64,000 nucleotides of DNA from Proales similis (GCA_019059635.1 JAGVRJ010000002.1:1798001-1862000); one strand, 5' to 3'; shown: positions 19,715 to 30,580, numbered from the stretch's first letter. Notes: generated by a model not told the origin, from the sequence alone. Made by a program: numbers and translations.

Positions 19715-22066
19715 TTAATTAAGACTAAGTCTTTTCTTAAATGATTCGGTAAACTCTCTATTAAAGAGAATAAAGAGGAAAAATTCAACACTCGTTCTGA
19801 ATCCCAACAAGTTTTCTGTGGCCGAAAAGATGTTTAGGCATGGCGAAAAGAAAATAGCACCAGAGAAGATGCAAAGTGATTCATCCCATCTATGATCATT
19901 ATGATACAACTGGTCAACCATTCTAAAGATGCTTACCAGGGTATGGGGCGTCATCAAGATGAAGTTTGCTATTCCACTAAATATAATAAAGTTGGTTAGT
20001 TTTTTCTCTGAGCTCTCTTTTTTGTTTTTTGAAGTATTCAGTGAAGAGCTTTTTCTGAGATGGGCCTTTAAAAACAACAGCAGCCGAAAGTCGAATAGAA
20101 AGCATGCAAACGGCAAAAGAAAATCATTAATCAAAAGCAAGAATATGTAAATAGACATGGGAAATATATCTTGGTTCACAAATTCTTCTCTTAAATCATA
20201 CTTGAATATGTCATAACGAGGCAGAAAAGAAAGCGTATGAACAGTATCTTGGTCATTATAGAATAAGCAGCAGACATTCAAGATAAATGCCAACAGGACC
20301 GATACTGCCATCACACGTTTTGGCTTTTGCTTCAGACAAAAACTTGAAAAAGCCTCTAAGCCCTTGGAAACTTGGTTCATTGAAAAGCGGTAGGCTGTGA
20401 AGGCGAGGAAAGAGAGGTTTGCGCACATCCTGATAGATGCTGCAAAATATTGGGCGTCGATCAGCATGAACAGCCGGACTGCATTTTTGGCGAACAAGGG
20501 AGAACAGTAGATGCCGCCGAAATCAACGCAGTCGCCGAGCAAACGGGGCAGCAGTGAGAGATTATAGATTGCTCCGAAAAGCGCATTGAACTGCATGTAT
20601 TCGAACAAATTGGCTTTTTTCCTCACAAGTTGCTGTTCATGAGACTTTTTAGCGCGAATTTTCAAATCTCTGAAGGCCAAATAAGTGTAAAAACCTAGTA
20701 TCATCCCAAATACGGAGATGAACGGTTTAAGGGCAACAGAAATGACAAATTTTATCATCTGAATAGGAATAAGAACGTCATACACGTTAAGCTCATATTT
20801 AATATCCCTATTTCTGGGTTGAAGTTTGTCACACATCGCCAATCTGTCTGAAAAGTTACAATTATTTTTTGTTTGTAATAATTCTTCTGGGTTCCGTAAT
20901 AAATCGTAAAAGCGAGTGCTTACTGAGGTCCATTTTAAGAGTGTAATTATTTCCGATTGAAATTTGCTCAAATCTTTTACTTGATTCATTAGCCACAAAG
21001 CGGTGCAGGTCAAATTCAGGGGAAAATCGTTTTCGAGTAAAATGAAAATATTTTCAATTTCAATCGGGTAATTACGAAATATGCAGAAATCTTCATCCGG
21101 ATAACTGTAAGCTGGAATAATATCAAAAGCTGCAGGAAGCCCGGTTTCTAATTTGTTTTGCTCGAACTTTTTCTGAATAATATAAATATGTGACGTTTTG
21201 TTAGTTGAATAACCGTTTAACCAGTCCGGGTTGAGATGAACAAATTCTCTCAAGTTATGTACTCTGAAGTATAGTTTTTCTGCTGCAACAAATTGTAGAA
21301 ATCCTCGGTCAGCCTGACGAAAATGGCCTCTTATTTCAATTGAATTCATAAAACTTTTAAACACCTGTTGATGGAATAAGTTGGTACTGAGACGCGCCAT
21401 ATAAATATTGTGAAAGACAAGGTAATTCAGGTGCAATCTCAAGTTCACTTCTTTTTTACTTGTCGTGAGATTCTTAAAACTAAGCATGTTCCGTTTGACC
21501 ATGCTTTGAGTTATGTCGTTAAACTTGAGCATGTTAATAGTTAGGTTCAGAAAGATTATTGGACAAATATTTTCATGATAAATGTTGTATCTTTGATAAC
21601 TGAGATCAACTTTGAATTCTCTTTCTGGTCTTAAGGAAACACCTTCAAAGTCATCCAGATCACAGTTTTCGTATATTTCCCATTTTTGCGCTTCCTTTTG
21701 GGTCAGAATCTGAAAACTGCTGAATATAAAATTAATCTTAATATTATATCTTGTTTGATATTCGAGAGGTCGAGAAAATAAATCAAGGCTGAGTCCGGAA
21801 AATCCCAGTAGCTTGAAATCAGGCTTACTATCTCGAGTTGATATCAATCTGAGATCTTGGTTAGTAAGAACTAGCTGTTTTGATTCGCTTACAACTTCAT
21901 AGGAATAAACATCTGTGGTGTAATTAATGTTCAGCTGATCAATCCATTGGCTGAAACTTGAAACCAAACATTCAGAAGTGGAAAGAGCTTCCCAAAAAAT
22001 GCATTTGGAAGAGACAGAGGATAAGGTGTAAAGAAAGCAGGTCAAATAATAGAGCCTAAGAAGCAT
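19715..22066 (-). CDS. Large-ectodomain seven-transmembrane receptor-like protein (copy 1)
   Basis: Single exon, 783 residues. A signal peptide (MLLRLYYLTCFLYTLSS) is followed by an ectodomain of about 400 residues with several N-glycosylation sites. Near its end are DEDFCIFRNYP, TCTALWLMNQ and CNFSDRLAMC. Seven hydrophobic segments follow from about residue 430, starting IQMIKFVISVALKPFISVFG. CVDFGGIYCSPLF supplies loop cysteines, TM6 has ILMTPHTLVSIFR, and the tail after TM7 is FNREFTESFKKRL, like helix 8 of rhodopsin-class receptors. It is homologous along its length to the protein at 51465-53891. The layout suggests a cell-surface GPCR. The ligand is unknown and the family name is not recognised. 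Confidence 0.75.
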   Translation of the reverse strand: MLLRLYYLTCFLYTLSSVSSKCIFWEALSTSECLVSSFSQWIDQLNINYTTDVYSYEVVSESKQLVLTNQDLRLISTRDSKPDFKLLGFSGLSLDLFSRPLEYQTRYNIKINFIFSSFQILTQKEAQKWEIYENCDLDDFEGVSLRPEREFKVDLSYQRYNIYHENICPIIFLNLTINMLKFNDITQSMVKRNMLSFKNLTTSKKEVNLRLHLNYLVFHNIYMARLSTNLFHQQVFKSFMNSIEIRGHFRQADRGFLQFVAAEKLYFRVHNLREFVHLNPDWLNGYSTNKTSHIYIIQKKFEQNKLETGLPAAFDIIPAYSYPDEDFCIFRNYPIEIENIFILLENDFPLNLTCTALWLMNQVKDLSKFQSEIITLLKWTSVSTRFYDLLRNPEELLQTKNNCNFSDRLAMCDKLQPRNRDIKYELNVYDVLIPIQMIKFVISVALKPFISVFGMILGFYTYLAFRDLKIRAKKSHEQQLVRKKANLFEYMQFNALFGAIYNLSLLPRLLGDCVDFGGIYCSPLFAKNAVRLFMLIDAQYFAASIRMCANLSFLAFTAYRFSMNQVSKGLEAFSSFCLKQKPKRVMAVSVLLAFILNVCCLFYNDQDTVHTLSFLPRYDIFKYDLREEFVNQDIFPMSIYIFLLLINDFLLPFACFLFDFRLLLFLKAHLRKSSSLNTSKNKKESSEKKLTNFIIFSGIANFILMTPHTLVSIFRMVDQLYHNDHRWDESLCIFSGAIFFSPCLNIFSATENLLGFRTSVEFFLFILFNREFTESFKKRLSLN

Positions 22067-23209
22067 CAGTTTTTATTCTTCTGGTATAAAATGAAAGTCA
22101 AGGTGAGAGATCAAGCAGGTGTATAATTGCGGTCTGAACTATTAACACGGGTCTCTTGTTATCTCAAAATGAATGCAGTTTTCAAATAAAATAAATAACA
22201 CAATGGGTTTAGGGTGAGTGGGCTAAAGAAACCATTAAATTAAATTTACGAAAATGTAGAGATTTCAACATACAATAGCGCCAGAATTATTTTAACAAAT
22301 TAAAATCATTTACGCTAAACAACGAAATCAATCGTAATACTTAGATTTGCGTCACAGGTTTTTTTCAATAACCTTTTTATCAATTATAGATGAGAATTGG
22401 CAATTACTTAGCAATTCTGGTTTTTGCCAAGTGGACATTTTCTTTAATCGTTTTTCTCCAATCTAATGAGATTTCTCTAAAGAAGAAGCCAGTTAAATAT
22501 ATTTACCCGAAGTCAGATCAGCACAATTGGAACCGGAAATAATGCCATGGAGAATGAGTCTCCCAGGAACAGCTTTGTACGATTCAAGTTTTCTCCCCAG
22601 ATTTCAAATTAAAGAATATGTAATTTTGTGAAATTGATTTGATCTAGATTTAAGAGACGTTTCCTTGCAATTTAGCAGAATCGAATTTCTTAATCTAATC
22701 TGAAAAATGACGATTTCCTTTAAATGATTTATCACACAATTAATGATGTGAAAGATTTTAAAGAACCATCAATCAAATTGATAAAATATAGAAATAATGA
22801 ATTTCTAAATAAGAGCAGAAGCAATTAAATTGAGGTTGCAGTCTCAATAGAAATTATCTGAATGCACATTTCGTTTGTTTGTCCTGCTATTTTTATTTTA
22901 TCATTATTGTGAATGAAACGAAGAACTAAAATAATCTGAAAGTCCAGCTATAGAGAAATTCGATGTTTGGGCCTTTTGTAAAAAAATAGAATTCTTCTCT
23001 TTTTAAAAATGGAAACAAGAACGCCCCGATTGAGTTATAAATACTAATAGTTTGAACACTAGGTTGATTTTGTATTTATAGAGCTTCAAACGCAATTCTT
23101 TATAACATGAGCGCTAAAATAAAGACAGAAATAATGTGTTAGAACGACGAAGAAAAAAGTTAAATTAAAGCCAGACGACTTAGAGCCTTGGAGCACCAAG
23201 ACTGCAGTT
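22067..23209. other. Gene-poor spacer before the homeobox gene
   Basis: About 1.1 kb of AT-rich sequence upstream of the 7TM receptor and downstream of the homeobox gene. No coding potential seen. It probably holds receptor promoter and homeobox 3' sequence. Confidence 0.4.
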
Positions 23210-23962
23210 TCACTCTTCAGAATCAGATGCACAAGCACTTTGATTTGCCTGGCCAGTTTGAGATTTGCGCCACTTGATGCGTCGATTTTGAAACCAGATT
23301 TTCACCTGGGACTCTGTCAAGTTTAAAGTATGCGCAAGGTAGGAGCGTTCACTGCCGACCATATATTGCTGTCGCATAAATTCAACCTCAAGGGCATCTA
23401 GCTGTTCTTGGGTGAAAATTGTCCTCATGCGCTTAGACTGTCCAGAGTGATCTGCCTCGGGGCGGGCTCGTTTCTTTTTTGCGCTTGGCTTTTTCTGGTA
23501 TTCCAAATTACTTGTGTTGGACTGATTAGAGGAACTCTCATCGGCTGGATGATTCTTATTGAAGAGAACATCGCCGAGAATGACCTCGATAGAAAACTTG
23601 AGCGGCATTTTTTCTCTCTGACTGAGTAGCTCAGGTGAGCTAGGTTCCAGTCGACTATAATAATTTGAATCGTTGTTAAAGCTGTTGGCCAACTGTTTGG
23701 GACATTGTTGAAGTAAAGATGCGATGCTCGGAAGCACTGGTGGCAATTGTCGACATGCGGCAGCAGGAGTTGATGAATAATACACACGATCGGCTATTTC
23801 GCTCTCTGAATTTGCTGGGGAGGTGGATCTCGATGAGCCTATTCCTTCCTCGTACGATTGACTTAATTCCGCGGAGTTATAAACAAGTTGGGCCATTTTC
23901 TGGATCTTAGTTGTCTTCGTTGTCTGTTTGTCGAGCACTGTCGGTTCTGAGTCTGGATGCAT
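23210..23962 (-). CDS. Not-family homeobox transcription factor
   Basis: 250 residues in one exon. An eh1-type repressor motif ([11 protein letters not shown]) lies before the homeodomain, as in many Groucho-binding homeobox proteins. The homeodomain near residues 175-235 reads [39 protein letters not shown] and [17 protein letters not shown]. Lys at position 50 is absent and Gln is present (WFQN). The QQYMVG..R.YLA...LT motif is typical of the Not/Noto group as I recall it; EMX and VAX are the nearest alternatives. A Ser/Asp/Glu-rich tail ends the protein. The surrounding 2 kb of gene-poor sequence suits a developmental regulator. Confidence 0.75.
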   Translation of the reverse strand: MHPDSEPTVLDKQTTKTTKIQKMAQLVYNSAELSQSYEEGIGSSRSTSPANSESEIADRVYYSSTPAAACRQLPPVLPSIASLLQQCPKQLANSFNNDSNYYSRLEPSSPELLSQREKMPLKFSIEVILGDVLFNKNHPADESSSNQSNTSNLEYQKKPSAKKKRARPEADHSGQSKRMRTIFTQEQLDALEVEFMRQQYMVGSERSYLAHTLNLTESQVKIWFQNRRIKWRKSQTGQANQSACASDSEE

Positions 23963-25007
23963 AGACTGAACGATTATCTTCTGTTTATATACGTTTTAGA
24001 CAATCTAAATTATAGGCTAATAAACCATTTAATTAAACGGTGTTACTTTGACAGTTTGTAATAAGAAAAGGAAAAGACGGTGAGATAAGATGGGATCACG
24101 TATCCAATTGGTCCCTAATAGACTTGTGGTGGATGTGGCGGTCGCTAATTGACGGCTGGGTAACAGCATTGCGGCATCAAACGCATAGGTGCGACGCACG
24201 CTATTCTAACGTATTAGACTGAACGCTGGTGCATTGATCACTTTGAAATTCTCTTGTACGCTATTTTATATAGACCATGTGCTCCGCCGGGGCGCTCTCT
24301 TTAGAATAGCTGTTGGCACGGGCGATGAGTGAAATATAGGCCGGATGGGTGCAACGTGTTTGTAAGTGGATTACCAATGTGACAATCTTCTGAAACTTGG
24401 AATTAATTAGCGCGACGAGTATTGTTCGGCTCGTGGCGCCACATGTTCTGTCGTGTTCTGAGAAGTTGTTAAAACGAGCTGTCAGCTGACATTATCTTGT
24501 GAAAGTGATTGTTCAGATTGTATTGAGTAAACACGCACTCGTGATCATGTGTTTGCTGGAAGTGATTCATATTTTGTTATTATTTGGGCAAGGGTGCCAT
24601 CTATTTGCAAGATTTATCATTCGGCGTCAACCAGTTCTCACCCATTCGCCCAGCCTCTGCAGACCAAACATGTCCCAGACAGATCATCTAATGAATCAAA
24701 ATCCATGTTTGAATTCATCATCCTGTCCTTCCTGTTCCCTCCTGTCCTGCGACAAACAATCTACAGCGTTTTCAGCACAGGCGTCAACGCCTCTAAACTC
24801 ACAGCTTCTATTACTCATCACAGTTTTTTTTCCGTTTGCCACCGTGTCCCACGGTCAACATTCTCAACCAGAACACATCATTCAATGCGTTAGTAACGAT
24901 TATGCTAGCCATCTGGCCAATTAGCCGAACCATATTATAGTGCAATTTCCCTTGGACAGACCGACAGACGTTCGTCCAAATGAGCAGACTAGTATAGCAC
25001 TAAACAG
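23963..25007. promoter_or_regulatory. Probable upstream regulatory region of the homeobox gene
   Basis: About 1 kb without a convincing gene, higher in GC than other spacers. It contains an E-box-like CAGCTG inside CTGTCAGCTGAC near 24480. Overlapping frames at 24499-24924 are open in two registers but low in complexity and resemble no family. The regulatory role is inferred from position only. Confidence 0.3.
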
Positions 25008-25405
25008 CTTATTTATTCTAAATTGGTTTATTTAAAGCAGTATCGAATCGGCATTTATCATGACATAAATTGATTGCTAGATTAAGAATTTGCTTTAATT
25101 TTTCCGTCCCCTCGAGCTTGTCAGAGTGCTAGGATGGGACTCAATGGCATGTCGCCGCTTGTTCTCGCCGACCGTTTTGTATAGCTCAGTTGGCGGCCAT
25201 AAGCATCCGACTCGCGCTTAATGGGCAGAGTACTGGCACCTTCTATTAAATTCATTGAATTATGGCTACCAGCAGTTCAGCTGCTCAGGTTTTATAGTAC
25301 TTGATTTTCTTTGTGTTGGACAACATCTTTCATCTTCTTTTTGATGCGCTGAGCCACTTCTCAAGCCGTGGCAGACAAAGACGCATGCATTTGAAGGAAG
25401 TGAAT
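25008..25405 (-). pseudogene. Decayed duplicate of the 3' end of the membrane-protein gene at 28803-30580
   Basis: This stretch aligns base for base with about 28722-29105. Both share ATCGAATCGGCATTTATCAT, GACATAAATTGATTGCTAGA, and later CGTGGCA and GACGCATGC blocks in the same order. The parent part encodes the C-terminal 95 or so residues plus 3' flank. Here many substitutions and small indels, including an insertion near 25177-25205, break the frame. The similarity stops near 25405, close to where Tc1-like sequence begins. Confidence 0.8.
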
Positions 25406-25414
25406 TTGTTCTCA

Positions 25415-26403
25415 TTAATCGATTGCTGGTCTCTTGTTTCCTGTGATTGGTTTACCTGAAGAGATTACGCTAAACCTTGCCTAATTGTATGAGATATGCG
25501 TGAAGATGAAAAGAAGTTCAATCTCGACGGTCCAGATGGCTTTAAGTACTACTGGCATGATATTCGAAAAGAGCCAAAGATATTATCGAATAGAGCTCAA
25601 GGTGGTGGCAGCGTTATGGTGTGGGCCGGATTTTCGCTCAATTTCCGAACCGAATTGAGTATCATTAGTGGACGAATGAACGCGGAGGATTATCAACGGC
25701 TTTTGGAGAACCAAGTTCTTGATATAAATCGGCATTTCGGCCGAAAAAAATGGCATTTTCTACAAGATAATGCTCCATGTCACCGAGCAAAGTCCACTTC
25801 TGACTGGTTTTCTCAACGAAATGTTCCAGTTTTATCCTGGCCGGCTCGATCTCCTGACTTGAACACAATTTAAAATCTTTGGGGCATACTCGCGCAAAAA
25901 GTTTGAGGGAGGAAGACAATACTCAAACAAGAATGATTCATTTGCCTTTCAAGGTGGCGCTGGACACTTTATTATAAATTCGAACCCTGCTTACGGTCTT
26001 AGAGACTCCGTGCTCCGCACCGCAGGAGGAAATAAATTTCAAATTTCGAATGAGCTAGAACAAGCGATATATAGGTGCTGGTATGAGGTTCCGAACGAGA
26101 CCTTAAAGAACTTAGTTCAATCAATGCCAAACAGGATTTACGATCTCATACGACTTAACGGCGCTAACACAAAATATTAGAAAAATAAATCATAATTTAG
26201 CATAAATAGAGCTTTTGGTCTTTAAGTTTTGCACCAACAAGATAGAGAGAGCATTTAAGAGAAGAGCAAGTAAAACTTGTCCGATTTTCAAAATTTTTTG
26301 CCAGTTTATTCATTTGACCCTCCCGACCCCTCATTCAGAACAACTCGGAAAATGGCAGTTCATATCAAGAATTACAGCGGGCTTGTAATTTTGCACTGCA
26401 CTG
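25415..26403 (+). mobile_element. Broken Tc1-like (DD34E) transposon, 5' truncated
   Basis: The transposase frame at 25496-25873 shows EDEKKFNLDGPDGFKYYW, GGGSVMVWAGFS, HFLQDNAPCH and SWPARSPDLNTI, classic Tc1 DDE blocks. The codon for the catalytic Glu in the expected IENLWG is TAA, so the chain stops there. Reading resumes (NLWGILAQKV), then a one-base frameshift leads to an open run to 26180 ending SMPNRIYDLIRLNGANTKY, the usual family C-terminus. The right terminal repeat ends CTTGTAATTTTGCACTGCAC then TGTA at about 26383-26403. No matching left repeat is seen; the 5' side abuts the duplicated segment. The element is not functional on its own. Confidence 0.88.
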
Positions 26404-26514
26404 TATGTACTGCAATCACCTAATAAATGCATTAAAAAAAGAAGCTCTCAAACATTCTACGCCACATTCGCGAACCAAAGATAATTTTTCGCCCGATAGT
26501 AAATATATTTAGAA

Positions 26515-28264
26515 ATGAGCGGCGAAAGCAATAATAGCGAACTTAAGCTTTTCCCAACCAAAGCCTATATCGGCGGTGAATGGGTTGATTCATTGTCGGG
26601 ATCAACGTTCGAGGTCACTGATCCGGCAACAGGTGAAGTCCTCGGTTACTTGCCTGAGTGCAGTGAGCCAGACGTTGCCAGAGCAGTTGAGGCCGCCAGT
26701 TCTGCCTTCGAACGATGGCGCACCCTTCCGTCCGAGGTAAGAATAGAACTCAAGCTTCACTTCGCATCACATCCTTATCTTCATTCTCAAAACAAGGAGC
26801 GCTCTCAGTTGTTGAAAAAATTTGCTGCTTTATGTTCGCAATATAAACAACAACTGGCAGACATAATCACATTCGAGAATGGCAAGCCCAACAGCGAAGC
26901 TCTAGGCGAAGTCACTTACTCAGCAACTTGTTTTGAATGGTTTGCTGAAGAAGGAAGAAGAATATACGGAGACATAATTCAAGGAGCTACCAATGATAAA
27001 AAATACCTGGTAATCAAGCAGCCGATTGGAGTTTGCGGTCTTCTCACACCGGTTAGCAGTCATTCATGCTGATGTTTCATTTCGGGTTTCTGAGCCAAAG
27101 CTTTCTAGTGGAATTTCCCTTCGGTGGTATTAGCTAGAAAAGTCGCTCCAGCATTGGCCGCCGGATGCACTGTAGTGATCAAACCTTCCGAGGACACCCC
27201 GTATTCGGCCCTTGCTTTCTGCCAGGTAAGAATTGAAATGACCTGCTTGAGATTTTCTCAACTTTCGATTTCTTGAGTTAAGTTGGCCGAAATGGCTGGT
27301 TTTCCGACTGGTTGCATAAATGTTGTGACCTCTTCGAAATCAACCACGCCGCTGGTCGGAAAGGCAATGTGTGAGCATCCCGATATTCGTCTTATATCGC
27401 TCACAGGTTCAACTGCAGTCGGCAAGCTGGTGTTGGCTAACTGTGCCAGCACAGTGAAGAAGGTCGACTTAGAACTGGGTGGCAATGCTCCATTTATTGT
27501 ATTCAAGAGCGCCAACATTGAAAAAGCGATCAACGGAATGATGGCGTCCAAATTTCGAAACACTGGCCAGGTATTTCAACGAGCTGTTTAAGTCAGATTA
27601 TGAATTGTTATCATCTAGTCAACAGGTTTGCATCAGCCCCAATCGAGTATTTGTCCAAGAGGACATTCATGAGGAGTTTGTGAGTAAACTGGCGGATGCA
27701 ATGCTACAGAAACTAAAAGTGGGACGTGGATTCGACAAAGAGAACAACCAAGGGCCATTGATTCACCAAGCGGCCGTGCGTAAGGTTCAGAGCTTGATAG
27801 ATGATGCCAAGGGCAAAGGGGCAAACCTCCATTTTGGAGGAAACTCGATATCCGGCAACTTTTACTCTCCAACTCTGATAAGTGGAATTAAAGAAGACAT
27901 GAAGATCGCGCAAGAAGAAATATTCGGTCCTGTTGTTTCGATTATTCGGTAGGTAAAAAGATGAGTTTGTGTTCTTGGGCCCTGTTGAGATTTTTCGATT
28001 AGATTCAAAGATGAGGAAGAAGTGATAAGAATCGCCAACTCGGTTGCAGTTGGCCTGGCCGGATACTTCTACAGCGAGGATCTATCGCAGATTTGGCGTG
28101 TTGCAGAAAAACTTGAAGTCGGAATGGTCGGAGTAAATGAAGTTTCTGTCTCGACAATTCTAGCCCCTTTCGGTGGAATTAAACACAGCGGGTTCTCTCG
28201 TGAGTGTTCCAAATACGGAATCGAAGAGTATCTGTACAAAAAGACCATATGCCTAGGTCTCTGA
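26515..28264 (+). CDS. ALDH5A1: Succinate-semialdehyde dehydrogenase (ALDH5 type)
   Basis: NAD(P)-dependent oxidation of succinate semialdehyde, the last step of GABA breakdown. Six or seven exons with introns of 40-65 bp. Blocks in order: [139 protein letters not shown] joined to VCISPN (catalytic Cys), [13 protein letters not shown], and [20 protein letters not shown]. The second cysteine next to the catalytic one in vertebrate enzymes is serine here. The N-terminus [12 protein letters not shown] has no mitochondrial presequence, so a cytosolic form or an unseen upstream exon is possible. Confidence 0.9.
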
Positions 28265-28409
28265 AGATTGTCTAATAAATTCCAAGCTTGAATACTTATG
28301 TGAGAAGATAAAGCAATTATTCCGAATTTCTTAGATTGAAGAATTTTCGCTTAAATTAAAAAATTGAAGAGCAATAAAGAAGAAATTAAAAAACTTAGAC
28401 CGCTTTTAT

Positions 28410-28715
28410 TTATATTTCTATCATCTCTCGAGAGCCAGATTTCAAGTCATAATCAATTTTTTGTTGGTTGATGTAAATAAGTGAGCCGTTGCTTGCTGAA
28501 TTTCCTTGTAACCAGTCGGGGTTGAGATGAAAAAATTCTCGAAAGGTTTTTAATTTTAAGAAAAGGTATTTTGCAGTTACATACCGCAGAAATCTGGGCT
28601 CAACTTGACGCAAATGGGCGGTGAAACCCAATAGATGCTAATGTTAACAAAAGGTTAAAAATTTGGTCAGTTTTTTCTCAGAGCTGTCTTTTTTGTTCCT
28701 TGAGAATATTTATAG
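28410..28715 (-). pseudogene. Scrambled fragment of the 7TM receptor gene
   Basis: A 73-codon frame at 28410-28631 reads HLRQVEPRFLRYVTAKYLF then REFFHLNPDWLQGNS and SLIYINQQK. It aligns with FRQADRGFLQFVAAEKLYF, REFVHLNPDWLNGYS and HIYIIQKK of the intact receptor at 19715-22066 (coding DNA near 21140-21340). Just beyond, 28660-28710 matches DNA near 19990-20045 of the same receptor, from its cytoplasmic loop. In the intact gene that loop lies at lower coordinates than the ectodomain block, so the two pieces are in swapped order here. Relic of an inactivated copy. Confidence 0.8.
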
Positions 28716-28802
28716 ATATTTAATTATAAATTAGTTTATTTAAAGCATTATCGAATCGGCATTTATCATGACATAAATTGATTGCTAGATTAAGATTTTG
28801 CT

Positions 28803-30580
28803 TTAATCTTTGCGTCCCCTGGAGCTCAACAGAGTGTTGAGATGGGATTCAAGAGCATGACGCTGCTTGTTCTCGCTGACTGCCTTGTTTTCCATGAGCA
28901 TCCGAATTGACTCGCGCTTGGTGGGAAGAGTACTGGCGCCGTCTATTACAATCTTCGGATTGCGACTGGTGCCCAGATGCTTTATCGCACTTGATTTTCG
29001 TTGTGTTGAACAGCATCGTTCGTCTTCTTTTTGATGAACTGAGCAGCGTTTTGAGCCGTGGCATGGACAGACGCATGCTTTTGGAGGCAGTGATTTTGAG
29101 TTCACCTTAACCACTCGTCGGTTGGACGTTCGAGCATTTTCCTTTCTCCAGTTCTTTAACTTTCTATCAAGTTGGTCCAACGAGGCCGCTCGAGATTCAA
29201 GTTTTGTATCAACATCTTCATCGAATTCCAGCTTTTCCATTTGCGTCACAAAACGAACCTGACTGCGTTCGCTCTTGCTTTCAATCATTTGACGCCTTTC
29301 TTTCAGCCTGAGCTCCAGCTCTTGGGTTATTTGGTTACTGCGTGATATAATCTCATTGCTATTGCTAATAAAGTCCAAACTTCGGCTGTATTCGTTGTCA
29401 AAGTTAGCCGAACTCTTGTTCTCATTTATGAGTTCAGAAAAAGTGGTCACGTTACTCAGGTTGGCGATAGAGCCGCTAACTGTGTTGGTCTCGAGTGCTT
29501 CGTAGTCATTAACTTTCCATGATGAGTCATATTTGGAATCATCCTTGATCAAATTGTTCGCATTCTCTATTGGCTTGTCATTCGAGAGACTGCCGCTCCG
29601 AGAGACGATATGGAAAGCACTGCCTGCGGTTTCTGTCGGCTTGGCCAGATCGGGACGAAACGAACTCGGAATAGGACACGTCTCAATTTCAAATGCCCGA
29701 TTTGATATTCCGTAGACTTGGTATTGATTACCGGCACTGTTTAAAGCCGGATTGGAAGACATGTTTGAAAATATAGAATTATTGCCGGCCGAAGTCAAAA
29801 TTGTCGACTGACTGTTCAACAGCAAATGTTGCTGTCTCGCCAATTCTGTGGGCGTCAGCCGAATTCTGAACGTGTTTGTGGGACCTAGACGATGTCTTGG
29901 CAAAAAATCAGAGTCCAGTTCAAGAAGAGATACTGATGGCGCCAAACGGGCTCGGGGTAGACTTTTAATGGACTGCATTCGGAGTTGGTTGTACTCTTCT
30001 TTTGAGCTTCGCCTTTTCCTATTGATTAAAGTTCTTTTAACTTGTTTCCAAAAGAGCTTTCAAAATAGTGAGTTAAATGAGTAACTTACAGTAAAATGCG
30101 AAAAGTGAATGTTAGAATGAGAATTAATGAGACGAATCCAACCAGAAATGCGAGAATAAAAAACGCCATTTTCCACAAATTTCCGTAGTCCTGCTGAACA
30201 AGCGGGCTATTCTCATCCAGAAATGGAAACGAATTCTCTTTGCATTCACACTTGCATGGAGTGGAGGTGCTCGTTCTCATCCAGGCCGGACGATTTGGGT
30301 TCATGTTGTGAATGATAGAAAATAGGCGACTCAGAGATTCAGTCGATCGGTTGGCGTTTCTAGTCGGCGAAAGAGTGGATCTCAGACTTGAAATAGACGG
30401 TGAAGTTGAATTTTGCAAAGTCATTTCCATCCAGACAAAAGGCAGTTTTGAAGCAGGCGTCGGTGAAACCAATGAAAGTGTAGAGTTGGTGGCACGGAGT
30501 GGGCTGATGGCTGTCGTAAAGCCTAAACTCCGGCTGGTGGACAGAGTCATGTTGGTATTTCCGAGCGTTTGATTATTCAT
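28803..30580 (-). CDS. Single-pass membrane protein with long cytoplasmic tail, unknown family
   Basis: Exon 1 (30580 to about 30091) encodes a Ser/Thr/Asn-rich region without a signal peptide and with several N-glycosylation sequons. CKCECKEN follows, then one membrane helix (LWKMAFFILAFLVGFVSLIL). A short intron (about 60 bp, ending TTAAAAG near 30030) joins it to exon 2, restoring FRILLTLINRKRRSSKEEYN. Exon 2 is the tail of about 400 residues. It is charged and probably disordered, with a helical stretch (NQITQELELRLKERRQMIES) and a Cys/His cluster (CVCPCHGSKRCSVH) near the end. Topology is probably N-out, C-in. Its 3' end was the source of the decayed duplicate near 25 kb. Confidence 0.65.

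Noticed and set aside
24499-24924. 141-codon plus-strand frame upstream of the homeobox gene, with a second overlapping frame
   Set aside because: Low-complexity Ser/Cys/Leu composition, open in two frames at once, no recognisable domain; more likely unspliced regulatory sequence.
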